DNA from: Roseicyclus persicicus
GTDB taxonomy: Bacteria > Pseudomonadota > Alphaproteobacteria > Rhodobacterales > Rhodobacteraceae
Assembly (NCBI RefSeq): GCF_012395815.1
Contig: NZ_JAAZQQ010000002.1
Location: 434,001-498,000 of the forward strand
Length of the DNA: 64,000 nucleotides
Reading direction: 5' to 3'
Both the position numbers and the translations under genes were made by a program. This document shows positions 25,520 through 35,529 of the stretch, in pieces. Numbering within the stretch: the first letter of the stretch is position 1; each line of letters begins with the position of its first letter. A model generated the notes under the pieces. That model was given only the letters and a program-made list of their open reading frames with translations. It was not told the origin of the DNA and made no database searches.

Positions 25520-25530
25520 ATAACTGTTAT
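25520..25530. promoter_or_regulatory. Candidate LysR-type operator
   Basis: ATAACTGTTAT is a perfect dyad (ATAAC-T-GTTAT) in the 152-bp divergent region, 14 bases upstream of the LysR gene. AT-rich dyads of this kind in a divergent promoter are usual LysR targets. It is much more AT-rich than its surroundings. Confidence 0.4.
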
Positions 25531-25544
25531 CGTGATGGGGGCGC

Positions 25545-26477
25545 ATGAAGGACGACCGCCTTGTCGAGATGCGGGTGTTCCGCGCGGTGGTGGAGACCGG
25601 GGGCTTCACCGCGGCGGCCCATGCGCTGGGCGCCAGCCAGCCCTTCGTCAGCCAGACCGTGCAGCGGCTCGAGGCGCGGCTGGCGACCAAGCTGTTGCAC
25701 CGCACGACGCGGGGCCAGCGGCTGACCCCGGCCGGCGAGCGCTACCTCGAGGCGGCGCGGCATGTGCTGGAGACGGTCGAGCGCTCCGAGACCCTCTGGC
25801 AGCAGGAGGCGGCCCAGATCGACGGGCGGCTGCGCGTCACGGCCCCGATCGCCTTCGGGCTGGACCGCGTCACGCCCCTGATGCCGGGCTTCCTGTCGCG
25901 CCACCCGGGCCTGTCGCTGGACCTGCGCCTGACCGACGATCACGAGGACCTGATCGCGGGCGCGATCGACGTCGCCATCCGCATGGGCCCGCTGACGGAT
26001 TCCAGCCTGCGCCACCGGCGCCTGTGCCGGCTCCGGCGTCTCGTCGTCGCCGCCCCGGCCCTGGTGCAGGCCCATGGCCGGCCCGCCACGCTGGACGACC
26101 TGGGCCGGCTGCCCTGCCTCGCCTGGGACGCCAACCGGGACCACCTCAACCGCTGGGCCTTCGATCGGGGCGGGGACCGCGTGGTGTTCCAGGCCCGCAG
26201 CCGGTTCCGCGGCAACCAGGGGATGTCGCTGTTCCAGATGTGCCTGGCCGGGGTGGGGGTGATGCGGGTGGCCGAGCACCTGGCGCGCCCCGCGATCCGC
26301 GACGGGCGGCTGGTGGAACTGCTGCCCGACCACGCGCCCGCCGACGACACGGCCATCCAGGCCGTGTTCCTGCCCGACCGCGACATGGTCCCCCGGATCC
26401 GCAGCTTCATCGACATGCTGGTCGCCGCCTTCCGCGCCCCGGATTGGGAGGCCGACGGCCCCGCGCCGGGGGCGTGA
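25545..26477 (+). CDS. LysR-family transcriptional regulator
   Basis: 310 residues of the usual LysR length. An N-terminal winged helix-turn-helix (about 6-65; FTAAAHALGASQPFVSQTVQRLEARLATKLLHRTTRG) is followed by a periplasmic-binding-like effector domain from about 92. It is divergent from the class II aldolase gene and probably controls the aldolase-GMC run. The inducer is unknown. Start at ATG 25545 gives the normal short N-terminal lead-in. Confidence 0.93.
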   Translation: MKDDRLVEMRVFRAVVETGGFTAAAHALGASQPFVSQTVQRLEARLATKLLHRTTRGQRLTPAGERYLEAARHVLETVERSETLWQQEAAQIDGRLRVTAPIAFGLDRVTPLMPGFLSRHPGLSLDLRLTDDHEDLIAGAIDVAIRMGPLTDSSLRHRRLCRLRRLVVAAPALVQAHGRPATLDDLGRLPCLAWDANRDHLNRWAFDRGGDRVVFQARSRFRGNQGMSLFQMCLAGVGVMRVAEHLARPAIRDGRLVELLPDHAPADDTAIQAVFLPDRDMVPRIRSFIDMLVAAFRAPDWEADGPAPGA

Positions 26478-26758
26478 CCGGGCCGGCCGTGCCCGGCCGC
26501 GGCAAGGGCGGCCGCGCCTGGCCCCGCCGCAGGGGCCGCGTCGTCCTGCCGGGCCGGTGCCCGGACCCGGCGGAGACCGCCCGCCGGGAGGGCCGCGATG
26601 GGCAACCCAGCCCAGGGCCTCGCCCGGGTTCCGGGCCGCATCACAAATTGGGCGCTTCGGCCGCGATCTGCGCAGGAATCGGGCGGCTTGCGTCCCGCCC
26701 CGGGCAGGCGCGCGGCGCAGCCCTTGCCAGCCCCGTCGCCGCCCCTCATCGCCGTTCC

Positions 26759-27343
26759 ATGCCTACCCCTCTTTCCATCGTGGTGGTCGAGGAAGACCGG
26801 GATCGCGCCATCGCGATCGTGGACGCGTTGAAGGACAGCGGCGACTATGACGTGCATGTCATCGGCAACGTCACCGGGCTGGCGCGGAAGATCGCGGCGT
26901 TCCTGCCCGACATCGTCCTGATCGACATCGACAACCCCACCCGCGACATGCTGGAGGAACTGACGCTGGCCTCGGGTCCGCTCGACCGCCCGGTGGCCAT
27001 GTTCGTCTCGGGCGCGGCGGGCGGGCTTGCCCGGGCCGCCGTGGAGGCGGGCGTGTCCGCCTACGTGGTCGACGGCCTGCAGCCCGAGCGGCTGAAGCCG
27101 GTCCTCGATACCGCCATCGCCCGGTTCCAGATGATGCGCCAGATGCGCACCGAACTGGACGAAACCCGCCGCGCGCTCGAGGAGCGCAAGGTCATCGACC
27201 GCGCGAAGGGCCTGTTGATGAAGGCCAAGGGCATCGACGAGGACGAGGCCTACGCCATCCTGCGCAAGGCCGCCATGGACCAGGGCCGCAAGGTCGTGGA
27301 TGTCGCCCAGGCGCTGGTGACGGCGGCGGGCCTGCTGCGATGA
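26759..27343 (+). CDS. nasT: Nitrate-responsive ANTAR antiterminator
   Basis: 194 residues. A receiver-like domain (about 1-125) keeps Asp56/Asp58 around strand three (DIVLIDIDNP) but lacks a clear acidic pair plus Lys set, consistent with control by protein binding rather than phosphorylation. The ANTAR RNA-binding domain occupies about 135-190 (ALEERKVIDRAKGLLMKAKG...DEAYAILRKAAMDQGRKVVDVA). NasT binds tandem hexaloop hairpins in leader RNA and prevents termination of nitrate genes; NasS holds it inactive without nitrate. It overlaps nasS by ATGA, and such hairpins are found before nrtA. Confidence 0.93.
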   Translation: MPTPLSIVVVEEDRDRAIAIVDALKDSGDYDVHVIGNVTGLARKIAAFLPDIVLIDIDNPTRDMLEELTLASGPLDRPVAMFVSGAAGGLARAAVEAGVSAYVVDGLQPERLKPVLDTAIARFQMMRQMRTELDETRRALEERKVIDRAKGLLMKAKGIDEDEAYAILRKAAMDQGRKVVDVAQALVTAAGLLR

Positions 27344-28512
27344 AGACCGTCACCCTGCCCGTCGCCTACATGCCGCTGGTCGATGCGGCCCCGCTGATCG
27401 TGGCGCAGGAAATGGGTTTCGCCGAGGCCGAGGGCCTGTCGCTCGACCTGGTGGCCGCCCCGTCCTGGTCGTCGGTGCGCGACATGCTGGCCTTTGGCCG
27501 CGTCGATGCCGCCCATCTGCTGTCGCCGGTCCCGGTGGCGATGGCGCTGGGTCTGGGCGGGGTCACGACCGCGATGTCGGCCGTGTCGGTCCTGTCCGTG
27601 AACGGCGACGTGATCGGCGTGAGCCGCGACCTCGAGGCGCGCCTGCGCGACACCGGCCACGGCTTCGACTTCGCCGATGCCGCGGCGGCGGGCGCGGCGC
27701 TGGCGCGGGTCGCGCCCGGCGGGCTGAAGATCGGGGTGCCCTTCCCCTTCTCCATGCATGTCGAACTGCTGCATGTCTGGTGCGCGGCGACGCCCCTGTC
27801 GCGCATCCGCATCGACATCCGCACCGTGCCGCCGCCGCTGATGGCGCAGGCGCTGGCCGCGGGCGAGATCGACGCCTTCTGCGTGGGCGAACCCTGGGGG
27901 TCGGTCTCGGTCGAGGGCGGCGCCGGGGCGCTGTTGCTGCCGGGCAGCGCGATCTGGGCCTTCGCGCCGGAAAAGGTGCTGGCCACGCGGACGGACTGGG
28001 CCGAAACCGAACCGCACCTGCTGGGCCGCCTGATGCGCGCGGTCTGGCGGGCGGGCCGCTGGCTGTCGCTGCCCGACAGCCGCACGGCGGCGGCCGAGAT
28101 GCTGTCGCGGCGCAGCTGGCTGGACGTGCCGTCCGAGGTGGTCGACCGCGCGCTGTCCGGGTTCCTGACGGTGTCCCCCTCGGGCGAGGTGCGCGAGGCG
28201 CCCCGGTTCCTCGAGTTCCATCGCGGCGCGGCGACCTTCCCGTGGCGCAGCCAGGCCAAGTGGATCGGCGGCCAGATCGCCCGCCGCACGGGTCTGGACC
28301 CGGCGATGGCGATGCAGCGCGCGGCCACGGTGTTCCGCAGCGACCTGTACCGCGCGGCCATGCGCGGCACCGGCGCCGACCTGCCGGGCGCCTCCGAGAA
28401 GCTCGAGGGCTCGCTCGCCAACGCGACCGCCGTCGCGTCGGGCTCGGGGCGGCTGATTCTCGAGCGGGACGTGTTTTTCGATGGTCGGGTTTTTGATCCT
28501 TCGCCGGATTGA
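27340..28512 (+). CDS. nasS: Nitrate sensor NasS (NrtA-like, cytoplasmic)
   Basis: 390 residues resembling the nitrate-binding protein NrtA but without a signal peptide, so it remains in the cytoplasm. Shared landmarks are PVAYMPLVDAAPLIVAQEMGF, CVGEPW and WIGGQIARRTG. In alphaproteobacteria NasS binds nitrate or nitrite and releases NasT. The overlap of ATG with the nasT stop keeps their ratio balanced. It precedes the nrtA leader. Confidence 0.92.
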   Translation: MKTVTLPVAYMPLVDAAPLIVAQEMGFAEAEGLSLDLVAAPSWSSVRDMLAFGRVDAAHLLSPVPVAMALGLGGVTTAMSAVSVLSVNGDVIGVSRDLEARLRDTGHGFDFADAAAAGAALARVAPGGLKIGVPFPFSMHVELLHVWCAATPLSRIRIDIRTVPPPLMAQALAAGEIDAFCVGEPWGSVSVEGGAGALLLPGSAIWAFAPEKVLATRTDWAETEPHLLGRLMRAVWRAGRWLSLPDSRTAAAEMLSRRSWLDVPSEVVDRALSGFLTVSPSGEVREAPRFLEFHRGAATFPWRSQAKWIGGQIARRTGLDPAMAMQRAATVFRSDLYRAAMRGTGADLPGASEKLEGSLANATAVASGSGRLILERDVFFDGRVFDPSPD

Positions 28513-28622
28513 TGCACGGATCTTGTGCAGCCTTGCGCTGGAATTGCGGCGCTGCAGCATTTTTCAACCGGGGTTCCGCAGGCGGCACTTGCAGCCCCGG
28601 GCGTTCGACGGCACGGTGGCCT

Positions 28623-28691
28623 TGCGCATGGACAATGGCGTCCGCGCACCGAGTTTTCCCACCGACCGGGATGTCCGAGCAGAGCCGCTCG
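28623..28691 (+). promoter_or_regulatory. ANTAR (NasT) target: tandem hexaloop hairpins in the nrtA leader
   Basis: Two hairpins with six-base loops. The first spans 28623-28648: TGCGC and GGAC pair with GTCC and GCGCA, with an AT bulge, and the loop is AATGGC. The second spans 28676-28691: CGAGC pairs with GCTCG around the loop AGAGCC. Both loops have A at position 1 and G at position 4, the conserved ANTAR recognition bases. The 27-base spacer and the overlap of the second hairpin with the terminator that follows fit the known antitermination mechanism. Confidence 0.8.
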
Positions 28692-28731
28692 ATCGTGTCG
28701 CCAGATGGCGACGGGATCGGCGGCTTTTTTT
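28683..28731 (+). terminator. Leader intrinsic terminator before nrtA, mutually exclusive with ANTAR hairpin 2
   Basis: An approximately 19-bp imperfect stem (AGCCGCTCGATCGTGTCGCC with GGCGACGGGATCGGCGGCT, loop AGAT) followed by seven T. Its left arm uses bases 28683-28691, which also form the loop and right arm of the second ANTAR hairpin. The two structures therefore exclude each other. It ends 51 bases before the nrtA ATG. Confidence 0.85.
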
Positions 28732-28782
28732 CGTTTTTCCGGCGTCCTCCCCCCGCCGGATACCAGCCAGGAGACACTGCCC

Positions 28783-30138
28783 ATGAAACGCCTCATCGGT
28801 ACGCTCGTCGCCACGACGGCGCTTGCCGGCCCGCTGGCCGCGCAGGAGCTGGAGGTCGACGAACTGACCTTCGGCTTCATCAAGCTGACCGACATGGCCC
28901 CGCTCGCGATCGCCTACGAGATGGGCTACTTCGAGGATGAGGGCCTGTTCGTCACGCTCGAGGCCCAGGCCAACTGGCGCGTGCTGCTGGACGGCGTGAT
29001 CGACGGCACGCTGGACGGGGCGCACATGCTGGCCGGCCAGCCCATCGCGGCCACCATCGGCTACGGCACCGAGGCGCATATCGTCACCCCCTTCTCGATG
29101 GACCTGAACGGCAACGGCATCACCGTGTCGAACCAGGTGTGGGAGCTGATGCGCCCGCACATCCCCTCGATGGAGGATGGCCGCCCGCAGCATCCGATCA
29201 GCGCCTCGGCGCTGGCCCCCGTGGTCGAGCAGTTCCGCAACGACGGCATCCGCTTCGACATGGGCATGGTGTTCCCGGTCTCGACCCACAACTACGAGCT
29301 GCGCTACTGGCTGGCCGCCGGCGGCCTGCACCCGGGCTACTACAGCCCGCAGGACATCAGCGGGCAGATCGGCGCCGACGTGTTCCTGTCCGTCACGCCG
29401 CCCCCGCAGATGCCCGCAACCCTCGAGGCCGGAACGATTTTCGGCTACTGCGTGGGCGAGCCCTGGAACCAGGCCGCGGTGCAGCGCGGCATCGGCGTCG
29501 CGGTCATCACCGACTACGAGATCTGGCCGAACAACCCCGAGAAGGTCTTTGGCCTGACCGCGGAGTTCGTCGAGGAGAACCCCAACACCACGCGCGCCAT
29601 CGTGCGGGCGCTGATCCGGGCGGCGATGTGGCTCGACGCCGACAACAACGCCAACCGGATGGAAGCGGTCGAGATCCTGTCCTACCCCGAATACGTGGGC
29701 GCGGACGTGGAGACCATCGCCGCCTCGATGACCGGCACCTTCGAGTACGAGCCGGGTGACGTGCGCGAAGTGCCCGATTTCAACGTCTTCTTCCGCTACA
29801 ACGCGACCTATCCCTACTACTCGGACGCGGTCTGGTACCTGACCCAGATGCGCCGCTGGGGCCAGATCTCCGAGCCGCATACCGACGAGTGGTATCACGA
29901 GGTCGCGCGGTCGGTGTATCGCCCCGACATCTACCTGGAGGCCGCGCGCAGCCTGGTCGAGGACGGGCTGGCCGACGAGGCGGATTTCCCCTGGGATACC
30001 GACGGGTTCCGCCCGGTGGCGACCGATCTGATCGACGGCATCCCCTACGACGGCCGCACGCCCAACGCCTACATCGACAGCTTCCCGATCGGCCTGACCG
30101 GCGGGCAGCTGGTGGTCGACGGCGAAGTGCAGGGCTGA
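28783..30138 (+). CDS. nrtA: Nitrate ABC transporter substrate-binding protein
   Basis: 451 residues. A Sec signal peptide ([18 protein letters not shown]) precedes the NrtA/CmpA-type binding fold, with [31 protein letters not shown] and [10 protein letters not shown]. Similar to the cytoplasmic NasS encoded upstream but exported. The absence of a lipobox and of a Tat motif suggests a soluble periplasmic protein. ATG 28783 is chosen because the signal follows directly; ribosome site CAGGAG lies upstream. Transcription should depend on read-through of the NasT-controlled terminator. Confidence 0.93.
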   Translation: MKRLIGTLVATTALAGPLAAQELEVDELTFGFIKLTDMAPLAIAYEMGYFEDEGLFVTLEAQANWRVLLDGVIDGTLDGAHMLAGQPIAATIGYGTEAHIVTPFSMDLNGNGITVSNQVWELMRPHIPSMEDGRPQHPISASALAPVVEQFRNDGIRFDMGMVFPVSTHNYELRYWLAAGGLHPGYYSPQDISGQIGADVFLSVTPPPQMPATLEAGTIFGYCVGEPWNQAAVQRGIGVAVITDYEIWPNNPEKVFGLTAEFVEENPNTTRAIVRALIRAAMWLDADNNANRMEAVEILSYPEYVGADVETIAASMTGTFEYEPGDVREVPDFNVFFRYNATYPYYSDAVWYLTQMRRWGQISEPHTDEWYHEVARSVYRPDIYLEAARSLVEDGLADEADFPWDTDGFRPVATDLIDGIPYDGRTPNAYIDSFPIGLTGGQLVVDGEVQG

Positions 30139-30151
30139 CCCCCCGATCCCT

Positions 30152-30181
30152 GCCGCGGGCGCCCCGACAGGCGCCCGCGGC
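30152..30181 (+). promoter_or_regulatory. Intercistronic hairpin between nrtA and nrtB
   Basis: A perfect 12-bp stem, GCCGCGGGCGCC with its complement, and a 6-base loop CCGACA, 13 bases after the nrtA stop. There is no T run, so it is not a standard terminator. Such stems often protect the upstream message and raise the binding protein above its permease. Three GTACAC units follow at about 30211-30239. Confidence 0.6.
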
Positions 30182-30300
30182 GCGGCCCGGACGCCGGGCG
30201 GGGCACAGCGCGTACACCGCGCGTACACAGCCGGTACACCGGCGCCCCCGCCCGACCGCCCCGAGCCGCCCATGCCGCAGCGCAGAAAAGGATGCCAGAC

Positions 30301-31371
30301 ATGACCACCGCAGACCCGAATTTCGATGCCGAGCGCGAGGCGCGCCGCGAACGCCGCTTTGCCGCGATCACCAAGGCCGATACCTGGTTCCGGGTTCTGG
30401 GCCTGGCCTGGATCACCCCCGTCCTGCGCATCGGCGCCGGTGACAACCCCAGGGCCCAGATGGGCGAGATCTGGCGCCTTCTGGGGGTGCCGGTGCTGGC
30501 CATCCTCGGCTTCCTCGTGCTGTGGGGCACGCTTGCGCCGCAGGTGCAGACCTCGCTGGGCGCGATCCCCGGCCCCGCGCAGGTCTGGGACCAGGCGCAG
30601 AACCTGCACGCCGACCACCTGCGCCAGATGGAGCGCGCCGCCGATTTCTACGCCCGGCAGGACGAGCGCAACGCCGAGCGCATCGCCGCGGGCGACGAGC
30701 CGCGCTACCGCGAGTTCACCGGCGCGCCGACCTTCTACAGCCAGATCTGGACCTCGATCCGGACGGTGTTCTTCGGCTTCCTGCTGGCGACGGTCATCGC
30801 GGTGCCGCTGGGCATCATGGCGGGCCTGAGCCAGACCGCGAACGCCGCGCTGAACCCGCTGATCCAGGTGTTCAAGCCGGTCAGCCCGCTGGCCTGGCTG
30901 CCGATCGTGTCGATCGTCGTCTCGGCGGTCTACGCCACCGACGACGGCTGGTTCGAGAAGTCCTTCCTCGTCTCGGCGATCACGGTGACGCTGTGTTCGC
31001 TGTGGCCGACGCTGATCAACACCGCGCTGGGCGTGGCGTCGATCGACAAGGACCTGGTGAACGTGTCGAAGGTGCTGAAGATGGGCACCTGGACCAAGAT
31101 CCGCAAACTGGTGCTGCCCTCGGCCCTGCCGCTGATCTTCACCGGGCTGCGGCTGTCGCTCGGCGTGGGCTGGATGGTGCTGATCGCGGCCGAGATGCTG
31201 GCGCAGAACCCGGGCCTGGGCAAGTTCGTCTGGGACGAGTTCCAGAATGGCAGCTCGGACAGCCTGGGCCGGATCATGGTGGCGGTCTTCACCATCGGGA
31301 TCATCGGCTTCCTGCTGGACCGGCTGATGTTCACGATCCAGTCGCTCTTCACCTTCACCAACAACCGTTGA
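30301..31371 (+). CDS. nrtB: Nitrate ABC transporter permease
   Basis: 356 residues, longer than a typical NrtB because of an N-terminal cytoplasmic lead and a periplasmic charged segment (about 70-150, with the [19 protein letters not shown] stretch) between the first and second membrane helices. The rest has five further helices and the EAA-type loop around [30 protein letters not shown] 30301 is preferred to one at 30292 since GGA then sits at proper spacing. The product forms the channel with the ATPase encoded 11 bases downstream. Confidence 0.9.
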   Translation: MTTADPNFDAEREARRERRFAAITKADTWFRVLGLAWITPVLRIGAGDNPRAQMGEIWRLLGVPVLAILGFLVLWGTLAPQVQTSLGAIPGPAQVWDQAQNLHADHLRQMERAADFYARQDERNAERIAAGDEPRYREFTGAPTFYSQIWTSIRTVFFGFLLATVIAVPLGIMAGLSQTANAALNPLIQVFKPVSPLAWLPIVSIVVSAVYATDDGWFEKSFLVSAITVTLCSLWPTLINTALGVASIDKDLVNVSKVLKMGTWTKIRKLVLPSALPLIFTGLRLSLGVGWMVLIAAEMLAQNPGLGKFVWDEFQNGSSDSLGRIMVAVFTIGIIGFLLDRLMFTIQSLFTFTNNR

Positions 31372-31382
31372 GGGCCGGGACC

Positions 31383-33053
31383 ATGGCGTTTCTCGAACTG
31401 AAATCCGTGTCCAAGAGCTACGGCGAGACGCCGGTCTTGAAGGACATCGACCTGGCGGTCGAGGAGGGCGAGTTCCTCGTGCTCCTCGGCTTCTCGGGGA
31501 CGGGCAAGACGACGCTCATCAACCTGATGGCGGGGCTGGAGATGCCCACGCGGGGCGAGGTGCTGTTCAAGGGCAGGCCGGTGACGGAGCCGGGCCCCGA
31601 GCGCGGCGTGATCTTCCAGAACTATTCGCTGATGCCCTGGCTGACGGTGAGCGGGAACGTGGGCCTGGCCGTCGACACGATGTTCCCCGGCCTGTCCAAG
31701 GCCGAGCGGGCGGCGAAGGTCGCGCATTACGTCGCCATGGTGGGGCTGAGCCACGCGGCGGGTCGGCGCCCGGCCGAGCTGTCGGGGGGGATGCGCCAGC
31801 GGGTGAACGTGGCGCGCGCCCTGGCGATGGACCCCGAGATGCTGCTGCTGGACGAGCCGCTGTCGGCGCTGGATGCGCTGACGCGCGGCAATCTGGCGGA
31901 AGAGATCGAGAAGATCTGGGAGGCGGACAAGAAGACCTGCGTCCTGATCACCAACGACGTGGACGAGGCGATCCTGCTGGCCGACCGGATCATCCCGCTG
32001 AACCCCGACGGGACGCTGGCCGAGGCGATCCGGGTCGACATTCCCCGTCCGCGCGACCGGTCGGCGATGAACCACGACGCCACCTTCAAGCGGCTGAGGG
32101 CGCGGGTGACGACCTACCTGATGGACGTCGGCATCGAGGCCAAGGTCGAGGGCACGCGCGTCCTGCCGAACGTGACGCCGATCCACGGCGTGCCCGCGGC
32201 CGTGGCGACGGCGGCGCAGTCGGCGCTGGACGAGAAGTACCTGGAGTTCTCGCAGCTGCACAAGATCTACCCCACGCCCAAGGGGCCGCTGACCGTGGTC
32301 GAGGATTTCGACCTGAAGCTGCGGAAGGGCGAGTTCATCAGCCTGATCGGGCATTCGGGCTGCGGCAAGTCCACGGTCCTGACCATGGTGGCGGGCCTGA
32401 ACGAGGTGTCGAAGGGCGCGATCAAGCTGGACGGGATGGAGGTGCGCGGCGCCGACCCCGAGCGCGCGGTGGTGTTCCAGTCGCCGTCGCTGTTTCCGTG
32501 GCTGACCGCGCGGGAGAACTGCGCCATCGGCGTCGACCGGGTCTATCCCCGCGCCAGCCAGGCCGAACGGCAGGACGTGGTGGACTACTACCTCGAACGG
32601 GTGGGGCTGGCCGACGCGATGGACAAGCCCGCGGCCGACCTGTCGAACGGGATGAAGCAGCGGGTGGGCATCGCGCGGGCCTTTGCGCTCAGCCCCAAGC
32701 TGCTGCTGCTCGACGAGCCCTTCGGGATGCTCGACAGCCTGACGCGCTGGGAGCTGCAGGAAGTGCTGATGGAGGTCTGGAGCCGCACCAAGGTGACGGC
32801 GATCTGCGTCACCCATGACGTGGACGAGGCGATCCTGCTGGCCGACCGGGTGGTGATGATGACGAACGGGCCGCGCGCCACGATCGGCAAGATCACCCAT
32901 GTCGACCTGCCGCGCCCGCGCACGCGCAAGGCGCTTCTGGAGCACCCCGACTACTACGCCTACCGGCAGGAGGTGCTCGATTTCCTCGAGGAATACGAGC
33001 ACGGGCGCGAGGCGAAATCGAAACCGGCCCCCAAGGCCCTGGCGGCGGAGTGA
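31383..33053 (+). CDS. Nitrate ABC transporter ATPase with two fused nucleotide-binding domains
   Basis: 556 residues, about twice the normal ATPase. The first domain (about 1-250) has [17 protein letters not shown] and [14 protein letters not shown]; the second (about 280-540) has [17 protein letters not shown] and [14 protein letters not shown]. Between them lies a linker with [19 protein letters not shown]. In cyanobacteria NrtC and NrtD are separate and NrtC carries a regulatory NrtA-like domain; here the two catalytic domains are joined and no solute-binding domain is present. It overlaps the potential GTG start of nirB. Confidence 0.9.
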   Translation: MAFLELKSVSKSYGETPVLKDIDLAVEEGEFLVLLGFSGTGKTTLINLMAGLEMPTRGEVLFKGRPVTEPGPERGVIFQNYSLMPWLTVSGNVGLAVDTMFPGLSKAERAAKVAHYVAMVGLSHAAGRRPAELSGGMRQRVNVARALAMDPEMLLLDEPLSALDALTRGNLAEEIEKIWEADKKTCVLITNDVDEAILLADRIIPLNPDGTLAEAIRVDIPRPRDRSAMNHDATFKRLRARVTTYLMDVGIEAKVEGTRVLPNVTPIHGVPAAVATAAQSALDEKYLEFSQLHKIYPTPKGPLTVVEDFDLKLRKGEFISLIGHSGCGKSTVLTMVAGLNEVSKGAIKLDGMEVRGADPERAVVFQSPSLFPWLTARENCAIGVDRVYPRASQAERQDVVDYYLERVGLADAMDKPAADLSNGMKQRVGIARAFALSPKLLLLDEPFGMLDSLTRWELQEVLMEVWSRTKVTAICVTHDVDEAILLADRVVMMTNGPRATIGKITHVDLPRPRTRKALLEHPDYYAYRQEVLDFLEEYEHGREAKSKPAPKALAAE

Positions 33054-33058
33054 GCAAG

Positions 33059-35497
33059 ATGGGCAAGCAGAAACTCGTCGTGATCGGTGCCGGCATGGCC
33101 AGCGGCCGGGTGCTGGAGCACCTGACCGACGCGGCGCCGGACGCCTGGGACATCACGCTGTTCAACGCGGAGCCGCGCGGCAACTACAACCGGATCATGC
33201 TGTCGCCGGTGCTGTCGGGCGAGAAGACCTATGCCGACATCGTCACCCATGACGACGCGTGGTACGCCGCGCGCGGCATCGCCTGCCGCTTCGGCGAGCA
33301 CGTGACCGCCATCGACCGGGAGGCCCGCACGGTGACCGGGCAGCAGGGCGCCGTGGCCTACGACAAGCTGCTGATCGCCACCGGGTCGGCGCCCTTCATC
33401 ATCCCGGTGCCGGGCAAGGACCTGCCGGGGGTCATCACCTATCGCGACCTCGACGACACCGAGGCCATGGTGGCGGCGGCCGAGCGCGGCGGCACCGCGG
33501 TGGTGATCGGCGGCGGGCTTCTGGGGCTGGAGGCGGCCGCGGGGCTGCGGCTGAGGGGCATGGACGTGACCGTGGTTCACCTGATGGGCCACCTGATGGA
33601 ACGCCAGCTGGACGAGGCCGCCGGCTACCTGCTGAAGAAGGATCTGGAGGCCAAGGGGATCACGGTGCTGACCCGCGCCTCGACCAAGGCGATCCTCGGC
33701 ACGGACCGGGCCGAGGCGGTCCTGCTCGAGGACGGCACGACCCTGCCGGCCGACCTGGTGGTGATGGCCGTGGGCATCCGCCCCGAGACCCGGCTGGCGA
33801 CCGCCGCGGGCCTCCGGGTCGCCCGCGGGATCGAGGTGGATGCGCAGATGCGCAGCTCGGACCCCGACATCCACGCCGTCGGCGAATGCGTGGAGTTCGA
33901 CGGGCACCTGTTCGGCCTGGTGGCGCCGCTCTACGACCAGGCGAAGGTCGTGGCCGACAGCCTGCTGGGCCGCGAGAACGCGTTCCAGGTCAGGGACGTG
34001 GCGACCAAGCTGAAGGTCACGGGCTGCGATCTGTTCAGCGCGGGCGATTTCCGGGACGGGCCGGGCCGCGAGGACATCGTCTACCGCGACCCCGCGCGCG
34101 GCATCTACAAGCGCCTGGTGATCGAGGGCGACCGGCTGGTGGGCTGCGTCATGTACGGCGACACCGCCGACGGGAGCTGGTTCTACGGCCTGATCCGGGA
34201 CGAGACCGACATCGAGGAGATGCGCGAGACGCTGATCTTCGGCCCCGCCTTTCAGGGGGGCGCCACCGCGGACCCTCTGTCGGCCGTTGCAGCCTTGCCG
34301 CCTGAGGCGGAGATCTGCGGCTGCAACGGCGTTTGCAAGGGCACCATCGTGGCGGCCATCGAGGGCGGCGCGGGCGACCTGGGCGCGGTGCGCGCCCGCA
34401 CCAAGGCCAGCGCGTCCTGCGGCACCTGCACGGGGCTGGTGGAGCAGCTGTTGCAGGCGACGCTGGGCGAGGGCTACGCGGCCCCCGCGGTCCAGCCCGT
34501 CTGCGGCTGCACCGACCACACCCACGAGGATGTGCGGCGGCTGATCAAGACCATGCCGCTGAAAAGCCAGGAGGCCGTCTGGCAGGAGCTGGGCTGGAGC
34601 ACGCGGAACGGCTGCCATGTCTGCCGCCCGGCGATCAACTTCTACCTGCTGGCCGACTGGCCGCTGGACTACCGCGACGACCCGCAGAGCCGGTTCATCA
34701 ACGAGCGCAAGCACGCCAACATCCAGAAGGACGGCACCTTCAGCGTCGTCCCGCGCATGTGGGGCGGGATCACCACGCCGGACGAGCTGCGCGCGATCGC
34801 GGACGCGGCCGACAAGTACAAGGTGCCGACGGTCAAGGTCACGGGCGGGCAGCGGATCGACCTGCTGGGCGTCCGCGGCGAGGACCTGCCGGCGATCTGG
34901 GCCGACCTGAACCGGGCGGGCCTGGTCTCGGGCCACGCCTATTCCAAGGGCCTCAGGACCGTGAAGACCTGCGTCGGCACCGACCATTGCCGGTTCGGCA
35001 CGCAGGACAGCACGGGTCTGGGCATCAAGCTGGAAAAGGTGCTGTGGGGGTCGTGGACGCCGCACAAGGTGAAGCTGGCGGTCTCGGGCTGCCCGCGGAA
35101 CTGCGCCGAGGCGACCTGCAAGGACGTGGGCATCGTCTGCGTCGACAGCGGCTACCAGGTGGGCGTCGCGGGGGCCGCGGGCATGGACGTGAAGGAGACC
35201 GAGCGCCTGGCCGACGTGCCGACCGAGCAGGAGGCGATCGACCTGACGGTGGCCTTCATCCAGCTTTACCGCGAGAACGCCAAGTACCTGGACCGGCCCT
35301 ACAAGTGGGTGGCGAAGGTCGGGCTCGACTGGGTCAGGGCGCGGGTCGTCGACGATCTGGAGGAGCGCGCGCGGCTGATCGCGGCCTTCGAGCTGAGCCA
35401 GTCCATCTACCGCAAGGACCCCTGGGCCGAGCACGCGGCGACGCGGGCGGACAGCTATGCGCCGCTGGCCGACCTGACGCTGGAGGCGGCGGAATGA
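33059..35497 (+). CDS. nirB: NADH-dependent nitrite reductase large subunit
   Basis: 812 residues. In order: FAD/NAD(P) oxidoreductase domain (KLVVIGAGMASG, AVVIGGGLLGLEAA), two bacterioferredoxin-associated [2Fe-2S] segments (CGCNGVCKG with CGTCTG; CGCTDHTH with GCHVCRP), then the nitrite/sulfite reductase halves. The siroheme-[4Fe-4S] ligands are CVGTDHC and CPRNC in the C-terminal half. It reduces nitrite to ammonium using NADH, with the Rieske protein NirD. ATG 33059 is preferred; GTG 33050 would overlap the ATPase gene. Confidence 0.95.
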   Translation: MGKQKLVVIGAGMASGRVLEHLTDAAPDAWDITLFNAEPRGNYNRIMLSPVLSGEKTYADIVTHDDAWYAARGIACRFGEHVTAIDREARTVTGQQGAVAYDKLLIATGSAPFIIPVPGKDLPGVITYRDLDDTEAMVAAAERGGTAVVIGGGLLGLEAAAGLRLRGMDVTVVHLMGHLMERQLDEAAGYLLKKDLEAKGITVLTRASTKAILGTDRAEAVLLEDGTTLPADLVVMAVGIRPETRLATAAGLRVARGIEVDAQMRSSDPDIHAVGECVEFDGHLFGLVAPLYDQAKVVADSLLGRENAFQVRDVATKLKVTGCDLFSAGDFRDGPGREDIVYRDPARGIYKRLVIEGDRLVGCVMYGDTADGSWFYGLIRDETDIEEMRETLIFGPAFQGGATADPLSAVAALPPEAEICGCNGVCKGTIVAAIEGGAGDLGAVRARTKASASCGTCTGLVEQLLQATLGEGYAAPAVQPVCGCTDHTHEDVRRLIKTMPLKSQEAVWQELGWSTRNGCHVCRPAINFYLLADWPLDYRDDPQSRFINERKHANIQKDGTFSVVPRMWGGITTPDELRAIADAADKYKVPTVKVTGGQRIDLLGVRGEDLPAIWADLNRAGLVSGHAYSKGLRTVKTCVGTDHCRFGTQDSTGLGIKLEKVLWGSWTPHKVKLAVSGCPRNCAEATCKDVGIVCVDSGYQVGVAGAAGMDVKETERLADVPTEQEAIDLTVAFIQLYRENAKYLDRPYKWVAKVGLDWVRARVVDDLEERARLIAAFELSQSIYRKDPWAEHAATRADSYAPLADLTLEAAE

Positions 35498-35529
35498 CGG
35501 GGCGGTTCGTCGCCTTCGGCGCCGACCCG

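Noticed and set aside
30739-31371. NrtB charged segment considered a frameshift or fusion
   Set aside because: The frame is continuous, codon use is uniform and helices resume normally; an N-terminal periplasmic insert is the simpler reading.
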